Below, in pieces: positions 1 to 6,186 of a stretch of 8,017 nt of DNA; within the stretch, counting starts at the first letter, position 1, and each line of letters begins with the position of its first letter. The notes beneath the pieces are model-generated. The model was not told the DNA's origin, did no database searches, and was given only the letters and a program-made list of their open reading frames with translations. This stretch comes from Actinomycetota bacterium (GTDB lineage Bacteria > Actinomycetota > Acidimicrobiia > Acidimicrobiales > JACDEA01). The position numbers and the translations under genes are program-made. The stretch is from positions 1 to 8,017 of the forward strand of contig JACDEA010000083.1 in the NCBI GenBank assembly GCA_013816725.1, given 5' to 3'.

Positions 1-1461
1 GAGCCCCACGTCGAGGAGGAACCGCAGCCGCGCGTTGACCTCTTTGACCACCTGCTCGGCGATCATGCGGTCGCGCTCGGACAGCTCGAGGTCGGCCAGC
101 GCGGCGGCGGCCTTGGCGATCGACAGATCGCACACGTCGAACAGGCTGAAGCCGCCGACGGTGACGCCGAGCGACTCGGGCTTGAGGCGGGCGCCGCCGC
201 AGTCGGGGCAGGGCACCTCCCGCATGTAGCCCTCGATCTGCTCGCGCATGTGGTCGGACTCGGCCTCGCTGTGCCGGCGCTGCAGGTAGGGGACGATGCC
301 TTCGTAGTGCGTGTGATAGCTGCGCGTGCGGCCGTAGCGGTTGCGGTACTGCACGTGCACCTGCTTGGTGCCCGAGCCGTACAGCAGCACCTTCTGATCG
401 GCCTTCTTGAGCTTGCCGAACGGCGTGCTGACCTTGAAGCCAAACGCGTCGGCCACCGCGGTGAGCACCCGGTGGAAGTACTCGCCGCGCGTCCCCGACC
501 ACGGCGCGATCGCTCCTTGGTTGATGGCCAGGTCGGGGTCGGGCACGACCAGTTCGGGGTCGACCTCGTAGCGCGTGCCCAGCCCGGCGCAGTGCGAGCA
601 GGCCCCGTACGGCGAGTTGAACGAAAAGTTGCGGGGCGCCAGCTCCTCCATCGAGTACCCGCATTCCGGGCAGGCCAGGTGCTGGCTGAATGTCATCGCT
701 TCGGGGAGGTCGGACTGGATGCCGTCCTCACCCTCTCGGGGAACGAGCTGCACCTCGGCGACACCCTCGGCCAGCTTCAGCGCCGTTTCCAGCGAGTCCG
801 TCAGCCGCCGCTCGATGCCGTCGCGCTTCACCAACCGGTCGACCACGACCTCGATGGTGTGCTGCTCGTAACGGGCCAGCTTCGGTCGCTCGCCACTACC
901 GATGTCGAACACCTCACCGTCGATGCGCGCTCGGACGTAGCCCTGCTTGGCCAGGTCGTCGATGAGGCCCTCGTACTCGCCCTTGCGGCCGCGCACCACC
1001 GGCGCCAACACCTGGAATCGCACGCCGTCGGGCAGCTCCAGGATGCGGTCGACGATCTGTTGCGGCGTCTGTCGGGTGACGACGCTGCCGTCGTTGGGGC
1101 AGTGCGGCACGCCAATACGCGCATAGAGCAGCCGCAAGTAGTCGTAGACCTCGGTGATCGTGCCGACGGTGGATCGCGGGTTGCGCGACGCCGACTTCTG
1201 GTCGATAGAAATAGCGGGTGACAGGCCTTCGATGAAATCGACATCGGGCTTGTCCATCTGGCCGAGGAACTGCCGGGCGTACGCGCTGAGCGACTCGACG
1301 TACCGGCGCTGGCCCTCGGCGTAGATCGTGTCGAAGGCCAGTGACGACTTGCCCGACCCCGAGAGCCCCGTGAACACGATCAGTTTGTCCCGCGGCAACT
1401 CCAGGGACACGTTCTTGAGGTTGTGCTCCCGAGCACCCCGGACAACCAGCGCGTCTGCCAT
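1..1461 (-). CDS. uvrA: UvrABC excision nuclease subunit A, N-terminal half (cut by window edge)
   Basis: UvrA is the DNA-damage sensor of nucleotide excision repair. It dimerises, binds lesions and loads UvrB. Only the first 487 residues are here; the family usually has about 950. Seen: the opening motif REHNLKN (11-17), Walker A GLSGSGKS (32-39), the classic RRYVESLSAYARQFL block (52-66), SPAISIDQKS (81-90), and one zinc module with cysteine pairs C264/C267 and C288/C291. A further CPDC (418-421) lies before the ABC signature region. The window ends at FLLDVGL, just before the expected LSGGE signature. The ATG at 1461 gives the canonical UvrA N-terminus. No Shine-Dalgarno sequence precedes it, and a TATTGT hexamer ends 7 bases upstream, suggesting a leaderless message. 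A LexA-type box overlaps the expected -35 region, so SOS control is likely. The gene lies on the same strand as uvrB but is separated from it by an oppositely oriented membrane-protein gene. Confidence 0.97.
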   Translation of the reverse strand, partial: MADALVVRGAREHNLKNVSLELPRDKLIVFTGLSGSGKSSLAFDTIYAEGQRRYVESLSAYARQFLGQMDKPDVDFIEGLSPAISIDQKSASRNPRSTVGTITEVYDYLRLLYARIGVPHCPNDGSVVTRQTPQQIVDRILELPDGVRFQVLAPVVRGRKGEYEGLIDDLAKQGYVRARIDGEVFDIGSGERPKLARYEQHTIEVVVDRLVKRDGIERRLTDSLETALKLAEGVAEVQLVPREGEDGIQSDLPEAMTFSQHLACPECGYSMEELAPRNFSFNSPYGACSHCAGLGTRYEVDPELVVPDPDLAINQGAIAPWSGTRGEYFHRVLTAVADAFGFKVSTPFGKLKKADQKVLLYGSGTKQVHVQYRNRYGRTRSYHTHYEGIVPYLQRRHSEAESDHMREQIEGYMREVPCPDCGGARLKPESLGVTVGGFSLFDVCDLSIAKAAAALADLELSERDRMIAEQVVKEVNARLRFLLDVGL

Positions 1462-2662
1462 GAGACCGACAATAATGCCACGGGCGTCATTTCGAACGTA
1501 TGTTTGTCTCGGCCTGGTCGTGGTGCTCAGCTGCTTCCCCCGTCTCCTCGCCGACGTGACGCCGCACGCGCCCGACCAGTACGACTTCCGGGTCCTGCTC
1601 TTCCCGGTCGATTTCGCGTTCGTAGCCGTCATTGTCCTGGCCGTTTTCCGCCGCCGGTTGGGCCGTTTGCCCGCCATGGCTGCGGTGGTCCTGGCCACGC
1701 TGGCCCTGGCCTGGTGCTTCCACCCCTCGCTCCGCGGCGGCCAGACGCTGTTCCGTTGGGCCGCGGTCGTCGCCATCGTCGCGCTGGTGAACCGGCGGTC
1801 GATCCCCTTCCTGGCCGGCGGGTGGGCGGTCTTCGAGAGCCTGCTCGCCATCGCGCAGCATCTCCATGGTGGACCAGTGGGACTCGCCGCCGTCGGCGAG
1901 AGCGCGTTGTCGTTCTTGCGCTTCGGCCACGCGCTGGCTCCGCCCGGCACGCTGGTGCACCCGTACCTCCTGGCCGGCCTCGGGCTCCTCGGTGGTGCGG
2001 TCCTTGCCAACGAAGCGCGTGAGCGCCGCTGGTTACTGGTTCCCGCCGCCGTCGCCGTCGCGCCGGTCGGCTTCACCTACTCGCGGACGGCATTGCTGGC
2101 GGTCGGCCTGCTCCTGGTGTGCTGCGCGATCGCCCGCTTTCCCGCCGCTGTCCTCGCGCTGGCGGTCGGCGCCGGCGTCCCGGCGCTGGTGTGGCACGAC
2201 GGATGGGTCATCCGTGCGCAGATGTCGTCCAGCGCGACCTCGCCGGACCAGTTCGACAGCGCGCGCGGCGCCATGGTCGGGCAGTCGGTCGACTTCATCA
2301 AAGCCAATCCCCTCACCGGCGTCGGCCCCGGCCGTTACGTGATCAGCCTGAAGGACAAGCACGTGTCGATCGCCGCCACGTTCGGTCCAAAGCCGGTTCA
2401 CAACCTGCCGCTGCTCGCCGCCGCCGAAGGCGGTGTGGCCGCCGGCTTGGCCATGACCGCTCTGCTCCTGATGGCCGGCTACCTCGCCGTGCGCGCCGGG
2501 GCGATGGCGACCGGGATCTACGTGGCCTTCCTGCCCTTCTGCCTGCTGGACCACTTCGCCTACACGTTCCCGCAGGGCATGGTGATGCTCGGGCTCTGGT
2601 TGGGCGCGATCGCCACAGCTGGGCGACGGCCTCGCGCGGTACCTGTAGGCAGCGAGGCCTGA
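1460..2662 (+). CDS. O-antigen ligase/polymerase-like polytopic membrane protein
   Basis: This is a 400-residue integral membrane protein with about ten to twelve hydrophobic segments, for example near 12-28, 43-63, 71-88, 99-118, 165-183, 190-204, 208-244, 314-346, 350-365 and 370-387. It resembles the O-antigen ligase/Wzy polymerase (Wzy_C) superfamily. Seen: YSRTALLA (207-214), a soluble stretch at about 246-313 that contains the family-like GVGPGRY (287-293), and HNLPL (314-318). Such proteins join or polymerise undecaprenyl-linked glycans outside the membrane; the substrate here cannot be read from sequence. Possible ATG starts are 1460, which shares CATG with the uvrA start, and 1475, which removes five residues. 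Neither has a convincing ribosome site. The open frame runs further upstream, but that part is antisense to uvrA and is not membrane-like. No glycosyltransferase or flippase gene is nearby. The stop lies two bases from the convergent uvrB stop. Confidence 0.85.
   Translation: MRPTIMPRASFRTYVCLGLVVVLSCFPRLLADVTPHAPDQYDFRVLLFPVDFAFVAVIVLAVFRRRLGRLPAMAAVVLATLALAWCFHPSLRGGQTLFRWAAVVAIVALVNRRSIPFLAGGWAVFESLLAIAQHLHGGPVGLAAVGESALSFLRFGHALAPPGTLVHPYLLAGLGLLGGAVLANEARERRWLLVPAAVAVAPVGFTYSRTALLAVGLLLVCCAIARFPAAVLALAVGAGVPALVWHDGWVIRAQMSSSATSPDQFDSARGAMVGQSVDFIKANPLTGVGPGRYVISLKDKHVSIAATFGPKPVHNLPLLAAAEGGVAAGLAMTALLLMAGYLAVRAGAMATGIYVAFLPFCLLDHFAYTFPQGMVMLGLWLGAIATAGRRPRAVPVGSEA
1469..1474 (-). promoter_or_regulatory. 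Probable -10 element of the uvrA promoter
   Basis: On the minus strand this reads TATTGT, matching the TANNNT pattern of actinobacterial housekeeping promoters. Seven bases separate it from the uvrA ATG, so transcription would start at or next to the start codon and give a leaderless mRNA. An overlapping CATTAT (1477 to 1472) is an alternative. A 17-base spacer would place the -35 at 1497-1492, which overlaps the LexA-like box; the -35 itself (GTTCGA) is poor. This is a pattern-based inference. Confidence 0.45.
1493..1506 (-). promoter_or_regulatory. LexA (SOS) box upstream of uvrA
   Basis: The plus strand reads CGAACGTATGTTTG. This fits the Gram-positive LexA operator pattern CGAAC-N4-GTTYG, and its central GTAT obeys the R-N-R-Y rule known from Bacillus subtilis. 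It differs from the mycobacterial palindrome TCGAAC-N4-GTTCGA by one base in the GTTC half-site plus one flanking base. The box ends 31 bases before the uvrA ATG and would cover the -35 region of the inferred promoter, a good position for repression. uvrA is a known SOS gene in many bacteria. The box also lies inside codons of the divergent ligase-like gene, so LexA could act on that gene too. Confidence 0.7.
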
Positions 2663-2664
2663 AG

Positions 2665-4689
2665 TCAGACCAGTTGCTTGAGTTCCCGCTTTAGGTCGTG
2701 AATCTCGTCGCGGAGGCGGGCGGCGTACTCGAAGCGAAGGTCGGTGGCCGCCTCGTGCATCTCCTCTTCGAGGGTCTGGATGAGGCGGGCCAGCTCGTCC
2801 TTGGGCAACTCGGCGAAGTCGGACTTGATGCGATCGGTCGAGCGGCGACGGCGGCGGTCCTGGCCGGGGCGGGGCGCGGTGCCGTCGCCGTCGGGACGGA
2901 GCACGGAGAGGATGTCGGTAACGGCCTTGCGGATGGTTTCGGGGTTGATCCCGTGCTCGATGTTGTAGGCCTGCTGCACGGCGCGGCGACGCTGAGTCTC
3001 GTTGAGGGCGCGGGTCATCGAGTCGGTGACCTTGTCGGCGTACATGATCACCTGGCCGTCGACGTTGCGGGCGGCGCGGCCCATCGTCTGGATCAGCGAC
3101 GTCTCGCTGCGGAGGAAGCCCTCCTTGTCGGCGTCGAGGATGGCGACCAGCGACACCTCGGGCAGGTCGAGGCCCTCGCGGAGGAGGTTGATCCCGACGA
3201 GCACGTCGAACTCGCCGAGGCGGAGGTCGCGCAGGATCTCGATGCGTTGGATGGTGTCGACGTTGGAGTGCAGGTAGCGCACGCGCAGGCCCATCTCGAG
3301 CAGGTATTCGGTGAGGTCCTCGGCCATCTTCTTGGTGAGGGTGGTGACGAGGATCCGGTCGCCCTTTTCGGTGCGCAACTTGATCTGTTCGATGAGGTCG
3401 TCGATCTGGCCCTTGGTGGGCTTGACGATCGCTTCGGGGTCGACGAGGCCGGTAGGGCGCACGATCTGCTCGACGACCTGGGTCGACTCCTTGATCTCGT
3501 ACGCGCTAGGCGTGGCGCTGAGGAACACCGCCTGGTTGACCCGCTCGTAGAACTCGTCGAACCGCAGCGGCCGGTTGTCGAATGCCGACGGGAGCCGGAA
3601 GCCGTGGTCGATCAGCGTCTCCTTGCGGCTGCGATCGCCGGCGTACTGGCCGTGGAGCTGCGGCACGCCGACGTGGCTCTCGTCGATGACCAGGAGATAG
3701 TCCTTCGGGAAGTAGTCGAGCAGCGTGTACGGCGCCTCCCCGGGGGAACGGCCGTCGAGGTGGCGGCTGTAGTTCTCGATGCCGTTGCAGAACCCGACCT
3801 CCTGCATCATCTCGAGGTCGTACTGGGTGCGCATGCGGAGCCGCTGGGCCTCGAGGAGCTTGCCCTCCTTCTCGAAGTAGGCCAGCCGTTCCTGGAGTTC
3901 GACCTCGATGGTCTTGATCGCCCGCTTCATGCTCTCGTCGCCGGTGACGTAGTGCGTGGCCGGGAAGATGGCGAGGTCGGCCACGTCGCCCAGGCTCTCG
4001 CCGGTGACCGGGTCGAACCAGACCATGCGCTCGATGTCGTCGCCGAACAGCTCGATGCGGAGGGCGTTCTCCTCGTATGCCGGGTGGACCTCGATGCAGT
4101 CGCCCCGCACCCGGAACTTGCCCCGGGTGAGGTTCATGTCGTTGCGGTCATAGGACAACTCGACCAGCTTGCGGAGGATGTAGCGCTGGTCGTTGGTGGT
4201 GCCGCTGACCAGGCGCAGGATGGTGCCGGCGTACTGCTCGGGCGAGCCCAAGCCGTAGATGCACGAGACGGAGGCGACGACGATCACGTCACGCCGGGCG
4301 AGGAGCGCCGCGGTCGCGCTGTGGCGCAGACGCTCGATCTCGTCGTTGATCGAGCTGTCCTTCTCGATGTAGGTGTCGCTCGAGGGCATGTACGCCTCGG
4401 GCTGGTAGTAGTCGTAATAGGAGACGAAGTACTCGACCCGGTTCTCGGGGAAGAACTCTCGGAACTCATTGGCCAGCTGCGCGGCCAGGCTCTTGTTGGG
4501 GGCGATCACCAGCGTGGGCCGCTGGACCTCCTGAATCGTCCAGGCGATAGTGGCCGACTTCCCCGACCCGGTGATCCCGAGCAGGGTCTGGAACCGGTCG
4601 CCCCGGTTGATGCCCTTCGCCAACCCCTCGATCGCCTTGGGCTGGTCCCCCGCCGGCGCGAAGTCACTGACGACCTTGAACTCGGGCAT
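2665..4689 (-). CDS. uvrB: UvrABC excision nuclease subunit B
   Basis: UvrB is the damage-verifying helicase-like ATPase of nucleotide excision repair. UvrA loads it, and it recruits UvrC. At 674 residues it is full length. Seen in order: the N-terminal FAPAGDQPKAI (10-20), Walker A GITGSGKS (38-45), the beta-hairpin that threads between DNA strands with its YYDYYQPEAY block (91-100), DEAD-type motif DESH (336-339), SATPS (391-395), the C-terminal helicase motifs NLLREGLDLPE (501-511) and QTMGRAARN (534-542), a basic linker near 612-620, and the C-terminal UVR domain (about 629-664) that binds UvrC. The ATG at 4689 gives the canonical start. A GGAG ends one base before the ATG, too close to act as a normal ribosome site, and TAGAAT sits exactly six bases upstream, so a leaderless message is likely. 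coaE is upstream on the same strand across a 106-base gap with a strong hairpin. No LexA-like box was seen in that gap. Confidence 0.99.
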   Translation of the reverse strand: MPEFKVVSDFAPAGDQPKAIEGLAKGINRGDRFQTLLGITGSGKSATIAWTIQEVQRPTLVIAPNKSLAAQLANEFREFFPENRVEYFVSYYDYYQPEAYMPSSDTYIEKDSSINDEIERLRHSATAALLARRDVIVVASVSCIYGLGSPEQYAGTILRLVSGTTNDQRYILRKLVELSYDRNDMNLTRGKFRVRGDCIEVHPAYEENALRIELFGDDIERMVWFDPVTGESLGDVADLAIFPATHYVTGDESMKRAIKTIEVELQERLAYFEKEGKLLEAQRLRMRTQYDLEMMQEVGFCNGIENYSRHLDGRSPGEAPYTLLDYFPKDYLLVIDESHVGVPQLHGQYAGDRSRKETLIDHGFRLPSAFDNRPLRFDEFYERVNQAVFLSATPSAYEIKESTQVVEQIVRPTGLVDPEAIVKPTKGQIDDLIEQIKLRTEKGDRILVTTLTKKMAEDLTEYLLEMGLRVRYLHSNVDTIQRIEILRDLRLGEFDVLVGINLLREGLDLPEVSLVAILDADKEGFLRSETSLIQTMGRAARNVDGQVIMYADKVTDSMTRALNETQRRRAVQQAYNIEHGINPETIRKAVTDILSVLRPDGDGTAPRPGQDRRRRRSTDRIKSDFAELPKDELARLIQTLEEEMHEAATDLRFEYAARLRDEIHDLKRELKQLV

Positions 4690-4695
4690 TCTCCG

Positions 4696-4701
4696 ATTCT
4701 A
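4696..4701 (-). promoter_or_regulatory. Probable -10 element of the uvrB promoter (leaderless)
   Basis: The minus strand reads TAGAAT, a good TANNNT hexamer, followed by exactly six bases and then the uvrB ATG. The predicted first transcribed base is therefore the A of ATG, the classic leaderless arrangement of actinobacteria. At 16-18 base spacing the -35 region is GC-rich with no clear consensus. Placement downstream of the coaE hairpin suggests that uvrB is transcribed independently. Confidence 0.5.
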
Positions 4702-4741
4702 CGGGAGCCCTGTAACAGCACCGCCCGGCGCACTCCCGATT

Positions 4742-4787
4742 CTGGAGGCAATAGGTCGCTGCTGAATCAGCGACCTATTGCCTCCAG
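4742..4787 (-). terminator. Perfect 20-bp inverted repeat between coaE and uvrB, likely coaE terminator
   Basis: Two perfectly complementary 20-base arms (4742-4761 and 4768-4787) flank a six-base loop (4762-4767). The hairpin begins nine bases after the coaE stop codon, where an intrinsic terminator would lie, and just before the inferred uvrB promoter. No T-tract follows on either strand, so it would be a U-less, I-shaped hairpin of the kind proposed for actinobacteria. Two other readings are possible: a dispersed palindromic repeat, or a transcript-stabilising or regulatory structure. The inverted repeat itself is seen directly; the function is inferred. Confidence 0.6.
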
Positions 4788-4795
4788 TTGACGCG

Positions 4796-5389
4796 TTAAA
4801 GGGTTTGTAGCCAGGCCCAGCAGCGGGCTACTTCGGCGTCGAGGTCGGCGGGGGTGCCGGAGTTGTCGACGACGAAGGAGGCGCGGTCGAGGCGGGCTCG
4901 GCGGCTCGCCTGGTTCTTCATCCGGGCCCGGGCGTCGGCCTCGGTGAAACCTCGGTGCTCAACCAGGCGGGCGACGGCTACGTCCTCGGGGGTGTCCACC
5001 ACGATCACGTACTGCGCAGCCGACTGGCGGGACGACTCGACGAGCAGCGGAATGTCGAGGATGACAATCTCGTCGGTCTCGGCCAGCTCGCCCAGGCGTT
5101 CGGCCATCCCAGCGGCGACCAGCGGGTGGACGATCGCGTTCAGCGCGGCCAGCTCCTCGGTATTGCCGAACACGACGTCGGCGATGGCCTGGCGATCCAG
5201 CGTGCCGTCGGGAGCCACGACGCCCCGGCCGAACCGTTCAACGATCGGCGTGAACGCCGGCCCGCCCGGCGCCTGCACCTCACGTACGAGCGCGTCGGCG
5301 TCGACCAGTACGGCGCCCCGATCGACGAGCCGCGACGCAACGCTGGACTTCCCGGACCCGATTCCCCCGGTGAGGCCGACAACGAGCAT
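4796..5389 (-). CDS. coaE: Dephospho-CoA kinase
   Basis: CoaE catalyses the last step of coenzyme A synthesis, the ATP-dependent phosphorylation of the ribose 3'-hydroxyl of dephospho-CoA, in the cytoplasm. At 197 residues it is normal family length. Seen: P-loop GLTGGIGSGKS (5-15), DADALVREV (30-38) of the substrate-binding region, the conserved DIPLLVES (112-119), and the lid/C-terminal signature RMKNQASRRARL (156-167) leading into FVVDNSG (172-178). The ATG at 5389 places the P-loop at the usual distance from the N-terminus. A TACAGT hexamer lies 9 bases upstream and no Shine-Dalgarno sequence is visible. In many actinobacteria coaE follows rpsA and precedes uvrB. Here the uvrB link is kept, but the upstream neighbour is an unrelated divergent gene. 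Confidence 0.98.
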   Translation of the reverse strand: MLVVGLTGGIGSGKSSVASRLVDRGAVLVDADALVREVQAPGGPAFTPIVERFGRGVVAPDGTLDRQAIADVVFGNTEELAALNAIVHPLVAAGMAERLGELAETDEIVILDIPLLVESSRQSAAQYVIVVDTPEDVAVARLVEHRGFTEADARARMKNQASRRARLDRASFVVDNSGTPADLDAEVARCWAWLQTL

Positions 5390-5398
5390 CGCCGGGGC

Positions 5399-5404
5399 AC
5401 TGTA
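5399..5404 (-). promoter_or_regulatory. Possible -10 element of the coaE promoter
   Basis: The minus strand reads TACAGT, matching TANNNT, and ends nine bases before the coaE ATG. This predicts a leader of only about three bases. No convincing -35 was found. It lies in the 55-base divergent gap shared with the gene starting at 5445. The call rests on pattern and position only. Confidence 0.35.
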
Positions 5405-5444
5405 GGCCTCACGTCCGCGCCTTCCGCGTCGATAGAGACGGTCT

Positions 5445-6071
5445 ATGGAGAGTGACCTCTACGCCGACGAGCCGGCGGTCCGGCTCAGCGCCGCGGCGCG
5501 CGTGACCGCTCGCCAGCGCAAGGCGTTGCTCAAGCGGGCCTCGGCCTGGCCGCCGCTCTCCCCCGGCGCCCTCAACGCCTGGTTGCTGCTCGTTACGACC
5601 AAGCCGCCCGTGTGGCGCGACCCGTTGGTGACCTGGACCGAGCAGCCGCCGGCCCTGGGCGAGGCTCACGCGGGGTTCTTCTACCCCGACCCGCTCGGGT
5701 TCTGGAGCGAGGTCCGCCACTGGTCCACCACGCTCGTCCAGCTGGGCATGGCCGAATCTCTCGCGGTGACGTCGCTGCTGCACGGCGCCTCGCCCGAATG
5801 GGCCCTCGAGGTCATGCACCCCCGTGTCGTTCTCTTCCTCGACGAGCCGGGGTTTCAGGCGGCGGGATGGGATCTCGACGCCGAGGCGCACCACATCGAG
5901 GACCCGTACCGTCGGGGCAAGGTCTACGAAGGCTGGTGGGGTCGTCGGGCCGACGGCCTCCTGGTCGGCAAGGCGCCGCAACACCCGGCGGCCCACAAGT
6001 TCTACCGGCGCGAGGACATGCACGACTTCCTCCGGTCGGCCACACGCCACATGGCCCGTACGGGCTACTAG
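5445..6071 (+). CDS. Unrecognised tryptophan-rich protein
   Basis: I do not recognise this 208-residue protein. It has no signal peptide and no clear membrane segment, so it is probably cytoplasmic. It is unusually rich in tryptophan: ten residues, W35, W46, W57, W64, W87, W93, W119, W142, W164 and W165. The C-terminal third is rich in His, Tyr and charged residues, including AEAHHIEDPYRRG (146-158), VYEGWWGRR (160-168) and HPAAHKFYRREDMHDF (180-195), and looks like the most constrained part. A basic helical stretch lies near 19-32. The ATG at 5445 has no Shine-Dalgarno sequence. TAGAGA ends six bases upstream, a weak fit to a leaderless promoter. The codon choice is GC-rich like that of its neighbours, and the opposite strand carries only a low-complexity Arg/Pro/Gly shadow, so this strand is the coding one. 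It diverges from coaE and precedes the pilus genes, but a functional link to either is unproven. Confidence 0.8.
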   Translation: MESDLYADEPAVRLSAAARVTARQRKALLKRASAWPPLSPGALNAWLLLVTTKPPVWRDPLVTWTEQPPALGEAHAGFFYPDPLGFWSEVRHWSTTLVQLGMAESLAVTSLLHGASPEWALEVMHPRVVLFLDEPGFQAAGWDLDAEAHHIEDPYRRGKVYEGWWGRRADGLLVGKAPQHPAAHKFYRREDMHDFLRSATRHMARTGY

Positions 6072-6186
6072 CGACCGTCCTTACTGCTCATCCGTTGTCG
6101 GGGCGAATGTGCCGAAAGAAGGGCAGGCCGCGCCGGGCCCGGCCTTGCTGGGCACGGCCACGTCAACAGAAAGCGGGACGAATTCC
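6072..6186 (+). other. Gap before the Tad/Flp pilus genes
   Basis: This 115-base spacer should hold the end of the preceding transcript and the promoter of the pilus operon. It contains a 12-base self-complementary GC run, GCCGGGCCCGGC (6132-6143), without a T-tract, which could fold in RNA. I could not identify a good -10/-35 pair. The cpaB frame stays open through it, with a GTG at 6109 that would add 26 non-hydrophobic residues ahead of the membrane segment. I consider that start unlikely. Confidence 0.4.

Noticed and set aside
250..1221. Plus-strand open frame of 323 codons
   Set aside because: It is antisense to uvrA, whose Walker A, zinc cysteines and conserved blocks are clear on the minus strand; this translation has no recognisable domain.
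1328..1459. Upstream extension of the ligase-like frame to an ATG at 1328
   Set aside because: This part is antisense to the Walker A region of uvrA and encodes no membrane-like segment; the membrane protein plausibly begins at 1460 or 1475.
4742..4787. The palindrome as part of a CRISPR array or insertion-sequence end
   Set aside because: It occurs once in the window, with no spaced copies, no transposase gene and no clear target-site duplication flanking it.
2698..4791. Plus-strand open frame of 697 codons running antisense to uvrB
   Set aside because: It is the mirror of a textbook full-length uvrB. Its translation is a low-complexity Val/Leu/Asp/Glu/Arg-rich string with no motifs, which is expected opposite a GC-rich gene.
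4690..4795. A LexA box for uvrB
   Set aside because: I searched by eye for GAAC-N4-GTTC-like sites. Only CTGTTACAG is present, which does not fit the pattern seen at uvrA.
5409..6050. Minus-strand open frame of 213 codons opposite the gene at 5445
   Set aside because: Its composition is Arg/Gly/Pro/Val-rich without structure, and it would run into the coaE promoter region. The plus-strand product looks like a folded protein and is preferred, though not proven.
6109..6186. GTG at 6109 as an earlier start for the CpaB-like protein
   Set aside because: It would place 26 hydrophilic, Pro/Gly-rich residues before a segment that looks like a standard N-terminal anchor preceded by a short basic stretch.
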